DNA of 64,000 nt from an uncultured Anaerolineae bacterium (lineage in GTDB: Bacteria; Chloroflexota; Anaerolineae; Aggregatilineales; Phototrophicaceae): positions 744,001-808,000 of the forward strand of contig CAKQCB010000001.1 of NCBI GenBank assembly GCA_934216615.1, given 5' to 3'. A program made the position numbers and the translations under genes. The notes under the pieces were generated by a model. It was not told where the DNA came from and searched no databases. It worked only from the letters and a program-made list of their open reading frames with translations. Positions 34,484-43,084 of this stretch are shown here, one piece after another (position 1 is the stretch's first letter; each line of letters starts with the position of its first letter).

Positions 34484-35743
34484 ATGCGGATTCGTGTTAG
34501 CGGACGTGCCCCTTTACAGGGAACTTATCATCCTTCAGGAAGTGCAAATGCGGCGCAGGCATTAATCGCGGCGGCATTACTCACGGAACAGCCTGTGACG
34601 TTACATAATATTCCCGACACGGAAGCCGTATCCGCATTAATTGAAGTCGCTGAAAGTTATGGCGCTGAACTCACAAAGCAAAAAAACACGCTGGTGATCA
34701 CAGCGCCCCAACTCAAAGGGCGCACGATCACACACGGCGAAAACAATCAAAGTTTAGGGGTTATTTTGCTGGTCGCACCGCTGCTCGTTCGCAGGCAGTT
34801 TGTGCGCTTAGAAACTGATTTGCCCCTCAACCGAATCCGCACCCATTTAGAAGCCATGCGCGACCTCGGCATTGATGTGGTCAATAACAACGGTAGTATC
34901 GAAATGCGTGGCATCGCATGGGATGAAAAAGAAGTCCTGCTCACCCAACAAAGCGTGACGGCCACCGCGCTCATCATTTTGTTAGCATCACGGTTGGGCA
35001 AGAAGACGACCCTCCATAACGCGGCGAGTGAACCGCACATCCAAGATTTATGCAGTCTGCTCCAGCAAATGGGCGTAAAAATTGAGGGGTTCGGCTCAAA
35101 CCTACTGGTGATTCATGGCACAGACGATCTTCAGAGTGCAGAATTCACCATTCGCCCTGACCATATCGAAATCGCCAGTATTGCTGTGATCACAGCGATG
35201 ACGGGCGGGCGGGTACAAATTGAGGGGATTCGCCGTCATGATTTACAGATGGCAACCAAAGTGTTTCGCGGTCTCGGCATCCAGTTTGATGTCGATGAGC
35301 AAACGCTCTACATCCCGCATCACGGCCAACTGTTGGTTTCCAACCGTGAAGAAGATGTAGATGCGTCTATCGAAACAACGCCTTGGCCGGGCTTCCCTTC
35401 AGACTTGATCGCGTTGGCGACAGTCACCGCCACACAAGCCAGAGGCACGTCACTCATTCACGAAAAACTTTTTAACAATCGGCTTTTATTCGTCGATAAA
35501 CTTAAGGCGATGGGCGCACAGATTGTCTTAGCCGACCCCCACCGCGCAATTGTGATTGGCGCGACCCCACTACGTGGCATCTATATGGATTCGCCAGATA
35601 TTCGTACCGGCTTGGGGATGCTTTCAGCGGCGATGGTTGCGCATGGCGATTCGGTCATTGATAACGCGCAGTCGCTGGATTACACCTTCGGGGGCATCAT
35701 CAATAAACTGGTCGCCCTCAATGCACAGATCAAATACGAATAG
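34484..35743 (+). CDS. MurA/EPSP-synthase fold protein lacking the MurA catalytic Cys and Lys
   Basis: A 419-residue homologue of UDP-GlcNAc 1-carboxyvinyltransferase along its whole length. Retained MurA features are 'FPSDLIAL' (catalytic-base Asp, FPTD in MurA), 'FNNRLLFVDKL' and 'DIRTGLGMLSAA' (phosphate-binding Arg). Lost features are the active-site Lys in SGAKNAA, which is Ala here (SGSANAA), and the whole GGCxIGxRP loop with its catalytic Cys (or Asp) and Arg, replaced by 'LETDLPLNRIRTHLE'. Normal enolpyruvyl transfer is therefore doubtful. It may bind a nucleotide sugar, carry out altered chemistry or regulate the true MurA. It heads a cluster of wall-related genes, 4 bases before the hydrolase gene. 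Confidence 0.75.
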   Translation: MRIRVSGRAPLQGTYHPSGSANAAQALIAAALLTEQPVTLHNIPDTEAVSALIEVAESYGAELTKQKNTLVITAPQLKGRTITHGENNQSLGVILLVAPLLVRRQFVRLETDLPLNRIRTHLEAMRDLGIDVVNNNGSIEMRGIAWDEKEVLLTQQSVTATALIILLASRLGKKTTLHNAASEPHIQDLCSLLQQMGVKIEGFGSNLLVIHGTDDLQSAEFTIRPDHIEIASIAVITAMTGGRVQIEGIRRHDLQMATKVFRGLGIQFDVDEQTLYIPHHGQLLVSNREEDVDASIETTPWPGFPSDLIALATVTATQARGTSLIHEKLFNNRLLFVDKLKAMGAQIVLADPHRAIVIGATPLRGIYMDSPDIRTGLGMLSAAMVAHGDSVIDNAQSLDYTFGGIINKLVALNAQIKYE

Positions 35744-35746
35744 ACC

Positions 35747-36541
35747 ATGACAACCGAAAGACAATTTCGCGAGGTTCATGGCATTCGCACGGCGTATCAT
35801 ATTTGGGAAACCCAAACCGCCCATGCCCCAACAGTTTTATGTTTACACGGTTGGGGCGCAAGTTTAGATTTGATGGCGCCTGTTGCCGAACGCTTAGCGC
35901 CGTTAGGGTATCGTGTCATCACCTTAGACCTACCGGGCTTTGGCGAAACCCAAGAACCGCCTCAAGCGTGGGGGGTGCCAGAATATGCCCGCTTTGCCAT
36001 CCAGTTTTTAGAGGCATTTCAACAAGAGCGTGTCCATGTGATCGGCCATTCTTTCGGTGGGCGAATGAGCTTAATCCTCGGCGCTGAATACCCAGATCAT
36101 TTCCTCAAATTTGCGTTGGCAGACAGCGCAGGCGTCCCACCCAAGCGCGATATCACCAGCGAAACACGCCTAAAAGCCTATAAAACGATCCGTGATGGCT
36201 TACAAAAGGTTGGGCTTAAGACGCTCTCTAATAACCTGCGAGAAACCTACAGTCAACGGTATGGTTCGGCGGATTTTCAGAATACCAGTGGGGTAATGCG
36301 CGAGACGATTGTGCGCGTCCTCAATCAAGATTTACTGCCTTACGCAGGGCGAATCACACACCCGACCCTGTTGTTCTGGGGAACAGCCGACGAAGATACC
36401 CCCCTCTGGCAAGGTGAACTGCTAGAAAAAACGATCCCCAACGCAGGCTTGATCCGCTATGAAGGCGCGGGACACTACAGCTATCTAGAACATTTATCGG
36501 AATTTATCCACGTTGTAGATTACTTCTTCAAAAACGACTAA
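35747..36541 (+). CDS. alpha/beta hydrolase
   Basis: A 264-residue alpha/beta-hydrolase. Residues include the oxyanion segment 'VLCLHGWGASLDLM', 'VITLDLPGFGETQEPP', the nucleophile elbow GHSFGG (HVIGHSFGGRMSL), 'PTLLFWGTADEDTPLWQG' (acid) and 'EGAGHYSYLEH' (catalytic His). It has a complete triad and no signal peptide. The substrate is unknown. It lies between the MurA-like gene and the Mur ligase with gaps of 3 and 12 bases, suggesting it handles a product of that pathway or an esterified carrier (inference). Confidence 0.8.
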   Translation: MTTERQFREVHGIRTAYHIWETQTAHAPTVLCLHGWGASLDLMAPVAERLAPLGYRVITLDLPGFGETQEPPQAWGVPEYARFAIQFLEAFQQERVHVIGHSFGGRMSLILGAEYPDHFLKFALADSAGVPPKRDITSETRLKAYKTIRDGLQKVGLKTLSNNLRETYSQRYGSADFQNTSGVMRETIVRVLNQDLLPYAGRITHPTLLFWGTADEDTPLWQGELLEKTIPNAGLIRYEGAGHYSYLEHLSEFIHVVDYFFKND

Positions 36542-36553
36542 TAAGGTTTTGAT

Positions 36554-38212
36554 ATGACATCGGTTTACATGCTCATCATTCTTATGATCTGGGGAGTTGG
36601 CACCGCCTATCGTGCCTACCGCCAAGCGCGTTTTTATCAGATTGAAGAATATATGAGCATGCGCTACTTGCGTTGGTATGCGCGTTCGGTTGAGCGTCTG
36701 TTCCCCAAACGCACGATCATCGCATGGTTTTTGAGCAGCCTGCTCGCCTTCATGATGAGCGAAGCGCCCGGCACGTTATTCCCCGCGTTAATTTTGATCG
36801 TCGGGAGTATCATCGCAAATCTGCCCCCTAAAGAAGGGGAAATCAAAAAGGCCTTTAAGGCCACCCCAAGAGCAAAACGATTATTAATTGCAACGTTTGT
36901 CCTCATCATTTTAGGCTTCTTGATCGATATTTGGGTGTTCAATCAGATCAACCCTTCACGCGAAGAGTTTTGGCTTCTGCTTGCGTCCGGCGCAGGATTG
37001 ATCGAATTCTTGCTTGCCCCTATTTATCTCGTCGGCGGGAACCTCGTCGCGAAGCCTTATGAAGCATGGCAGCGCCGCCGCTTCATTGAGCAAGCGCGAA
37101 AGGTGTTAGAGACGGTACGCCCGAACGTCATCGGCATCACCGGAAGTTATGGCAAGACCAGCACCAAAACCTTTCTCGCGCACTTTCTCAAAGATCGCTA
37201 CAAAACCTACCCGACCCCCAAAAGTTACAACACGTTGATGGGGTTATGTTTGGCCATCAACAACGATTTGGCCGATGATCTCAGCATCGAATATTTCATT
37301 GCCGAGATGGGGGCGTACGTCCCGGGTGAGATCGAACGCATCTGCGATTTGGTACATCCCACTACAGGCATCATTGTCGAAGTTGGGCCACAGCATTTAG
37401 AACGTTTTGGCACTATCGAGAATGTCGCAACCGCAAAATATGAATTGATCAAAGCCCTGCCGGAAGATGGTGTGGGCATCTTTAATTGGGATAACCCGCA
37501 TGTCCGCGCCATGTTTGAAAAAGGCTATCCTCACGAATGTATCGCCGTCAGCCAGCAGATCAACTTTGACGAATTTACAAATTCGCTTCCGCACCTTATC
37601 GCCAGTGAAGTAGAAGAAACGCTCAACGGGTTACGCTTCACTGTGACAGACCGACGCACCAATCAATATGAAACGTTCGATGTCCCCTTAAATGGACAAC
37701 ATAACGTTACCAATATCCTCTTAGCGACGGCGGCGGCGTTGCATGAAGGTCTCACCCTCAAAGATATTGCCCGCCGTGCCCGCACCCTCACCCCCGCCGA
37801 AAGCCGACTTGTGAAACAGTCTACAGCATCCGGCATCACGATCATCAACGACGCTTACAGCGCAAACCCCGCAGGGGCAATTTCAGCCTTAAAAGTTTTA
37901 AACCTCTACCAAAATGGCAAGCGCGTATTGGTAACGCCGGGCATGGTCGAACTTGGCGACTTGATGGATGTAGAAAATCACAAACTAGGCATAGAGGCCG
38001 CCAAATACGCCACCGATATTATCCTTGTTGGCAAAGAACAAACCCGCCCTATTCAAGCAGGGTTGGCCGAAGCGCAGTTTTCAAGTGACCATTTGCAGGT
38101 TGTAGACACCCTTGCCGAAGCCATTCAATGGTACGAGCGCAACTTAAAAGCAGGCGATACCGTATTATTTCTTAATGATTTACCTGATACCTATTCAGCA
38201 AAATCAAGCTAA
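36554..38212 (+). CDS. membrane-anchored Mur ligase family protein (MurF-like)
   Basis: A 552-residue protein with two parts. Residues 1 to about 160 hold four to five membrane helices, in place of the UDP-MurNAc-binding first domain of normal MurF. The rest is a Mur ligase: P-loop 'VIGITGSYGKTSTKTFLAHFL', 'YNTLMGLCLAINNDL', 'YFIAEMGAYVPGEIERI', 'VEVGPQHLERFGTIENVATAKYEL' (with the Lys that is carbamylated in this family), 'NGQHNVTNILLATAAAL' and 'INDAYSANPAGAISAL' (MurF signature). An ATP-dependent amide ligase acting at the membrane is the best reading, possibly on a lipid-linked or short-peptide substrate. It is in a run with a MurA-like protein, DUF456 proteins and ddl. Confidence 0.8.
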   Translation: MTSVYMLIILMIWGVGTAYRAYRQARFYQIEEYMSMRYLRWYARSVERLFPKRTIIAWFLSSLLAFMMSEAPGTLFPALILIVGSIIANLPPKEGEIKKAFKATPRAKRLLIATFVLIILGFLIDIWVFNQINPSREEFWLLLASGAGLIEFLLAPIYLVGGNLVAKPYEAWQRRRFIEQARKVLETVRPNVIGITGSYGKTSTKTFLAHFLKDRYKTYPTPKSYNTLMGLCLAINNDLADDLSIEYFIAEMGAYVPGEIERICDLVHPTTGIIVEVGPQHLERFGTIENVATAKYELIKALPEDGVGIFNWDNPHVRAMFEKGYPHECIAVSQQINFDEFTNSLPHLIASEVEETLNGLRFTVTDRRTNQYETFDVPLNGQHNVTNILLATAAALHEGLTLKDIARRARTLTPAESRLVKQSTASGITIINDAYSANPAGAISALKVLNLYQNGKRVLVTPGMVELGDLMDVENHKLGIEAAKYATDIILVGKEQTRPIQAGLAEAQFSSDHLQVVDTLAEAIQWYERNLKAGDTVLFLNDLPDTYSAKSS

Positions 38213-38250
38213 CGCAACAGTCGTGTTTTAGCATTGGAGAAATACCTCAT

Positions 38251-38754
38251 ATGGAGCTTGGTCAAGCCGCCCTTTTATCCCTCGCAAGTGGGCTTATTGT
38301 TGTCTCTGCCCTGTTGACAATCGTCCCTATCTACCCGGGGATCATCGCCACGTATGGCATTATTTTGGTCACGGCGTTCCTTAATAACTTCGTGAACATC
38401 ACCCCGCTTGCGTTCATCGTCATTTCGGGGATCATGCTGTTCGGCTTCACCAGTGATTTTTGGCTTCCACTGGTCGGCGTAAAAACCGCAGGGCTTTCGC
38501 TGTTATCAGGGGTCGGTTCGATTGTCGGCGGGCTGGTGGGAACTTTCATCATCCCTGTGCCCATTATAGGCACGCTCGTGGGGACGATTGCAGGCGCACT
38601 TCTGGTTGAACTGCTCTTGTATCGAGAGATGCGCAAGGCGATGATCGCCGGTAAAACCGCCCTCAAGTTATTTATGGTGGGCTATGCCATCGAATTTGGG
38701 ACGGTCGTTCTCATGACGATTCTTTTTTTCGTGAGTCTGTTCAGCACGCGGTAA
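38251..38754 (+). CDS. DUF456 family membrane protein (copy 1)
   Basis: A 167-residue protein with four to five hydrophobic helices and the glycine-rich 'GLVGTFIIPVPIIGTLVGTIAGALLVELLL' core, read here as two adjoining helices, which is typical of DUF456 (PF04306). The N-terminal 'LLTIVPIYPGIIATYGIIL' is also a family feature. Its paralogue follows 35 bases later. Their function is unknown. Location next to a membrane Mur ligase and ddl suggests an envelope role (inference). Confidence 0.75.
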   Translation: MELGQAALLSLASGLIVVSALLTIVPIYPGIIATYGIILVTAFLNNFVNITPLAFIVISGIMLFGFTSDFWLPLVGVKTAGLSLLSGVGSIVGGLVGTFIIPVPIIGTLVGTIAGALLVELLLYREMRKAMIAGKTALKLFMVGYAIEFGTVVLMTILFFVSLFSTR

Positions 38755-38759
38755 AATAG

Positions 38760-38813
38760 AAGGATCGTTGCTTTTATAAGGAATTCATCATGGTTGAATC
38801 AACGATCCTTTTT
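38760..38813 (+). promoter_or_regulatory. long-loop hairpin enclosing the start of the second DUF456 gene
   Basis: AAGGATCGTTG (38760-38770) pairs perfectly with CAACGATCCTT (38800-38810), with two further weak pairs possible, followed by T residues to 38813. The 29-base loop contains the AAGGAA ribosome-binding site and ATG 38790. The 3' arm lies in the first codons. It could control translation or act as an internal terminator between the two DUF456 genes. Confidence 0.4.
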
Positions 38814-39287
38814 ACTACGCTGTTTGCTATGCTCGGGGTTTTATTCATCTCGCTGATCCCTTTTGTCCCTGGCCCGGGTCTGCTTTGGTTAATCACCCTT
38901 TTATTTGGTGTCCTTGACCAGTTTCAACACCTCACGTTGATCCCCTTCATCTTCATCAGCATGTTGATGCTGGCAGGCTCCACTACCGATTTCTGGATGC
39001 CCATGCTCGGCATGAAAACGCGCGGAGCCTCATTCAGCAGCGTTTTGGGAACCATCGGCGGCGGTTTAGCGGGAACTTTCATCGTGCCGATTCCGCTGCT
39101 AGGGACGTTCGCAGGGGCGATGACAGGCGCACTTCTGCTCGAACTTCTACGTAACGGCAATCTACGCCAATCATTTAAATCTGCGGGTTTTGCGCTAGAA
39201 TCCTATCTGCTTAGCATGTTAGTAGAGTTTCTTATCGGGGTCGCAATGATTGCACTTTTTGTCGTGAGCATTCTCATAACAACTTAA
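38790..39287 (+). CDS. DUF456 family membrane protein (copy 2)
   Basis: A 165-residue paralogue of the preceding protein. It shares 'P.F.PGPGLLWLITLLFGVLDQ' at the N-terminus, the 'STTDFWMPMLGMKTRGASF' segment and the 'LGTIGGGLAGTFIVPIPLLG' glycine core. The two copies have clearly diverged, so the duplication is old. They may form a heteromeric membrane unit. It ends 48 bases before ddl. Confidence 0.75.
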   Translation: MVESTILFTTLFAMLGVLFISLIPFVPGPGLLWLITLLFGVLDQFQHLTLIPFIFISMLMLAGSTTDFWMPMLGMKTRGASFSSVLGTIGGGLAGTFIVPIPLLGTFAGAMTGALLLELLRNGNLRQSFKSAGFALESYLLSMLVEFLIGVAMIALFVVSILITT

Positions 39288-39335
39288 GCAGTTGCCCCCA
39301 TACTTAAGCAGCAACAGAAAGCGATTGAACCTTTT

Positions 39336-40550
39336 ATGAGCGTAAAACGCCCATTAACTATTGCAGTGATTTTTGGTGGCCGTAGTGTTGAACATGATGT
39401 GTCGATTGTCACGGGTCATCAGGTCATCGATGCTTTTGATAAAACGCGCTACGAAGTCATTCCCGTGTATATCGACCGTGAAGGTCGGTGGTTTACGGGT
39501 GACCCGTTACTCAACCTCAAAAACTTTCAAAATGACGTGACAATTCTCGCTGGGGTTACCCCAGTCCTTTTATCCCCTGCGGTCAATCATCACGGCTTGA
39601 TCATCAACCCGAACCCATCGGGATTATTCGCCAAGAGTCAAATCAAGCGCATTGATGTGGTGTTCCCGACAATTCACGGTTCACATGGGGAAGATGGCAC
39701 CTTACAAGGCTTACTAGAGCTGGCAGATATTCCTTATGTTGGCTGTGGGGTGCTTGCTTCCGCGCTCGCCAACGACAAAATTATGAGCAAGACCGTCCTG
39801 CAAACATTCGGTGTGCCCGTCGTAGATGGCCTGAGTATTATGCGCGGTCATTGGCAGCAAGACCCAGAAGCGATCTTAGCCAAAATTCAAAACACGTTTG
39901 AATTCCCCGTGTTTGTAAAACCCGCCACGCTAGGTTCAAGCATTGGGATTAACCGCGTCGCCGACGCGCATATGCTTCCTATCGCACTCGACGTTGCCTT
40001 CAACCTCGACGCGCGCGTGCTTGTTGAGCCAGCAGTGACCCATTGCATCGAAATTAACGCCTCTGTTTTAGGACATGGAACAGAATTCACGGTTTCAACG
40101 TTAGAACAACCAGTATCATGGGAAGAATTCTTAACCTACGAGGAAAAATATCTTCGTGGTGGAGATGGCATGAAAAGCGCGGATCGAATCATCCCCGCGC
40201 CGATTGACGAGGCGTTGACTCAACAGATTCAAGCCCACGCAAAAACTGCATTTGAGGCAATTTCTGGTTCAGGGATTGCGCGGATTGATTTTCTTGTGAA
40301 GCCCAAGACACAGGAAATCTTTTTAAATGAGATCAATACCATGCCCGGCTCACTCTCGTTTTATCTGTGGGAAGCGACGGATATGCCAGCGAGTATTTTG
40401 GTTGAACGGTTGATCCAAATCGCTCGTGATAAAAACACGGAAAAACGACGCAATTCCTATGATTATCGTACGGACTTAATTACACTCACCCAACAACGCG
40501 GCGCAAAAGGCGCAAAGGGTGTAAAAGGAATTAGGTCCAAACTTAATTAA
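39336..40550 (+). CDS. ddl: D-alanine--D-alanine ligase
   Basis: A 404-residue ATP-grasp ligase. 'IFGGRSVEHDVSIVTGHQVIDAF' is the start signature and 'FPTIHGSHGEDGTLQGLLEL' the substrate loop. 'PVFVKPATLGSSIGINRV' is the glycine loop, 'ARIDFLVKPKTQEIFLNEINTMPGSLSFYLWE' holds the metal-binding EIN and product-binding residues, and the C-terminal 'PASILVERLIQIA' is also standard. A basic tail of about 35 residues is extra. Making D-Ala-D-Ala implies that the organism builds peptidoglycan or a related peptide. Located at the end of the Mur-like cluster. Confidence 0.94.
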   Translation: MSVKRPLTIAVIFGGRSVEHDVSIVTGHQVIDAFDKTRYEVIPVYIDREGRWFTGDPLLNLKNFQNDVTILAGVTPVLLSPAVNHHGLIINPNPSGLFAKSQIKRIDVVFPTIHGSHGEDGTLQGLLELADIPYVGCGVLASALANDKIMSKTVLQTFGVPVVDGLSIMRGHWQQDPEAILAKIQNTFEFPVFVKPATLGSSIGINRVADAHMLPIALDVAFNLDARVLVEPAVTHCIEINASVLGHGTEFTVSTLEQPVSWEEFLTYEEKYLRGGDGMKSADRIIPAPIDEALTQQIQAHAKTAFEAISGSGIARIDFLVKPKTQEIFLNEINTMPGSLSFYLWEATDMPASILVERLIQIARDKNTEKRRNSYDYRTDLITLTQQRGAKGAKGVKGIRSKLN

Positions 40551-40572
40551 GCTCTTTGTAAAGAACACTTCT

Positions 40573-42261
40573 ATGAATGTTCAAGGGATGTTTTCTGTGT
40601 CGGATGGATTTAACACTCAAATAGTAAGACATCATTTTCCACGTATGATGTTTGTATGCGTGGTTATCGCCATCGCCACTGCTTGTACACAAGCTCCATT
40701 GGCAGCACCGACGCTCCAAGGGCCGATTGTCCCAACCCGTATCCCTACCCAACAAACAACGATGATCGCTATGGTCACGGAAGAAGTGACGCCAGAGGTC
40801 ACGGCACACCCCACTGCTGAATTCACGGAAGTCGTCATTACGACAGAACCGACGGAAGAAGTCACATCTCCGCCATCTGCGACGGCCGAACCGACGCTCA
40901 CGCCTGAACTCACAATCACAGAAACGGTGACCTCTACGCCGACTGCGACAGAACCCTTTACCCTCGACCCAACGCTTGCACCCACAGAAGAAAATCTCGC
41001 CCCTGTGGTGTATCAAAATACAACCTCATGGTATGACGAGGTGATTCAACCGTCGCCCTTAATCTTAGGGAAAGCGGTTGAAAATACTATTACGCATGAT
41101 GAGCCTCTATTCCTTTATCACTACTATGCTACTGCGGGTGAACTGATCTCGATTGAGATGTTAAAAGAGAACGAAGGGGCAACGCTCGACCCCTTTATTA
41201 TTGTGGTAGACCCTAAAGGGCGTGAAGTTGTTCGAAGCACCAATGATGAATCCACCAACACTCTGAGTGCAGAAGTGCGTGGGATTCGCTTGAGTGAAAC
41301 CGGACAATATATCATCGTCGCCACGCGAAACACCCAACGGATGGGACAAACACAAGGCGCATTCTCGCTCACCCTATACAGCGCGCAAGCAGATGAAACC
41401 ACAGTAGGAACCGTTTCATCGACAATTAATTACGGCACCGTGTTGAGAGAAGCGCTCACCGAAACTACCCCTGAACGTGTCTACACGTTTCGAGGGATTC
41501 AAGGCGACCAAATCACAATTTTCATGAACCGTGTGAACAACCAGCTTGATCCACGTATTTATCTCGAAAATAATACCGGTCTACGGCTCACCTTTAACGA
41601 TGATGATCTCTCGCGCGGGGTGATTGAAGCGCACATCACAACGTTCATTTTGCCACGCACGGGCTATTACAGTATCGTCGCTTCACGATATGCAGCTTCG
41701 CCAAATTACGGGGAATTTGAACTGAAGCTTTCTAAAGTGGGCAGTGTTGCCGAAGAAGACAATACCCATTACAGCGCCCTGCTCGACTGGGAAAACACAC
41801 GAACCTATGGCGAAAACGGCTTCTTCTATTTTAATTCTGCGGCAGGTCATCTGTTAGTCGAAGATGGCAATACGACAATTGCTCAGGCACTCATCACTTT
41901 CTGGTTGCCCCCATTAGAAGCCAATCAACGCCTTGAAAATGCTACGCTACGCCTTGAACCTTGTTATGCTTTTGGCGATGGGTTCACGGGCTTAGGGCCA
42001 CTCACCATCTACCGTGACTTTTTTGGACGGTTTGACCGTCCTGCGGACTTCTCTCGTCCATTTACAGGCGCAGAGATTATCAATACACAGCCAAACTGTG
42101 ATTCGTTAGATGTCACGGAATCGATAGAGCTTGCTTATACAGACAACGACGGACTCGCCCAATTCCGTTTGTCCTTCCGCAATTTACCCAGCGGAGGTGA
42201 ACAAAGCAATCAAGACGAGGTCTTGTTCACGCCGAGCTTAGACTTAGAGATCAGTGACTAG
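40573..42261 (+). CDS. secreted lipoprotein with PPC-like domains
   Basis: A 562-residue exported protein. A basic N-terminus and hydrophobic segment end in a lipobox-like IATAC (Cys near residue 38), so it is probably lipid-anchored. A linker of about 95 residues rich in Thr, Pro and Glu follows. Two pre-peptidase C-terminal (PPC)-like beta domains come next ('FLYHYYATAGELISIEM', 'YTFRGIQGDQITIFM'; 'FILPRTGYYSIVASRYA'). The C-terminal 130 residues resemble a DNRLRE/carbohydrate-binding-type beta domain ('ALITFWLPPLEANQRLENATLRL' in pieces). No catalytic domain is seen. Likely a surface binding protein. It lies 22 bases after ddl. Confidence 0.65.
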   Translation: MNVQGMFSVSDGFNTQIVRHHFPRMMFVCVVIAIATACTQAPLAAPTLQGPIVPTRIPTQQTTMIAMVTEEVTPEVTAHPTAEFTEVVITTEPTEEVTSPPSATAEPTLTPELTITETVTSTPTATEPFTLDPTLAPTEENLAPVVYQNTTSWYDEVIQPSPLILGKAVENTITHDEPLFLYHYYATAGELISIEMLKENEGATLDPFIIVVDPKGREVVRSTNDESTNTLSAEVRGIRLSETGQYIIVATRNTQRMGQTQGAFSLTLYSAQADETTVGTVSSTINYGTVLREALTETTPERVYTFRGIQGDQITIFMNRVNNQLDPRIYLENNTGLRLTFNDDDLSRGVIEAHITTFILPRTGYYSIVASRYAASPNYGEFELKLSKVGSVAEEDNTHYSALLDWENTRTYGENGFFYFNSAAGHLLVEDGNTTIAQALITFWLPPLEANQRLENATLRLEPCYAFGDGFTGLGPLTIYRDFFGRFDRPADFSRPFTGAEIINTQPNCDSLDVTESIELAYTDNDGLAQFRLSFRNLPSGGEQSNQDEVLFTPSLDLEISD

Positions 42262-42274
42262 CAAAAGCAAGAAT

Positions 42275-42979
42275 CTAGGGCTGTTTGATGAACCGATACC
42301 CGATACCATATTCACTTTGAATATAGGTCGGTGTCTTCAGGTCAGGTTCGATCTTTTTGCGCAAATGGGACACATAAATGCGGGGATAGTGAAACTCGCG
42401 TGTGTATTCAAAACCCCATACCTGTTCCAAAAGCTGTTGGAAAGATAAGACTTCCCCCGGGTGCTGGATGAATAACGCCAGCAGTTTGAACTCAGTAGGG
42501 GTTAAGCGCGCTTCTTCACCGCCGATGTAAACACGCCGTAAACCAATATCCACCGAAAGATAATCATCTTCGTACTTCATCGGCAGGTTGGTATCACGGT
42601 CAGAGACGGTATAGCGACGCAGAAGGGCTTTGACCCGCGCTTGAAATTCCATAGAACGGATCGGCTTAATCATGTATTCGTCTGCGCCGACGTTCAAACC
42701 CTGAACGATTTCTTCTTCACTTACCGCATGTGCTGTCATCATCAAAATCGGCACATCCGAAAGTTCGCGAATCCGTTGACAAACCGTTCGTCCATCCATT
42801 TGGGGCAAAGCGATATCAAGAATGACAAGGTCTGGGCGCACATTGTGAAACACCCGCAAACCTTCTAGTCCATCATGTGCCATAATGGGTTCATACCCAA
42901 TCTGGCGTAGGTCTAGCTGAAGTGTGCGAGCTAATGCTTTATCATCATCAATTACTAATACGCGCACAGACATAAGCAC
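42275..42979 (-). CDS. OmpR/PhoB-family response regulator without adjacent kinase
   Basis: A 234-residue two-component regulator. The receiver domain has 'VLVIDDDKALARTLQL', the phospho-acceptor Asp in 'PDLVILDIALPQMDG', 'ILMMTAHA' and the conserved Lys in 'YMIKPIRSMEF'. The DNA-binding domain is a winged helix ('LTPTEFKLLALFIQHPGEVLSFQQLL', 'YPRIYVSHLRKKIEPD', 'IQSEYGIGYRF'). No histidine kinase gene is adjacent, so the partner is elsewhere. It is divergent from the glycosyltransferase gene and convergent with the lipoprotein gene. It has a well-formed promoter. Confidence 0.92.
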   Translation of the reverse strand: MLMSVRVLVIDDDKALARTLQLDLRQIGYEPIMAHDGLEGLRVFHNVRPDLVILDIALPQMDGRTVCQRIRELSDVPILMMTAHAVSEEEIVQGLNVGADEYMIKPIRSMEFQARVKALLRRYTVSDRDTNLPMKYEDDYLSVDIGLRRVYIGGEEARLTPTEFKLLALFIQHPGEVLSFQQLLEQVWGFEYTREFHYPRIYVSHLRKKIEPDLKTPTYIQSEYGIGYRFIKQP

Positions 42980-43012
42980 CTCACATAAAGAAGCGTTGCA
43001 ATATCTTTAAAG

Positions 43013-43041
43013 TTTATACTCTGTAATAGTACCATAGGCAA
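43013..43041 (-). promoter_or_regulatory. promoter of the response regulator gene
   Basis: On the minus strand TTGCCT (43041-43036), 17 bases, TATAAA (43018-43013). Transcript start near 43006 leaves a leader of about 27 bases with GAGG before the ATG at 42979. Confidence 0.6.
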
Positions 43042-43084
43042 GCAGAAATTTATCTAATATTCAGTCGGCACGTAGGAATTCCCG

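Noticed and set aside
40543..41016. 157-codon minus-strand frame opposite the lipoprotein linker
   Set aside because: Antisense to the Thr/Pro/Glu-rich linker; composition (Arg, Cys, Phe) reflects the complementary codons.
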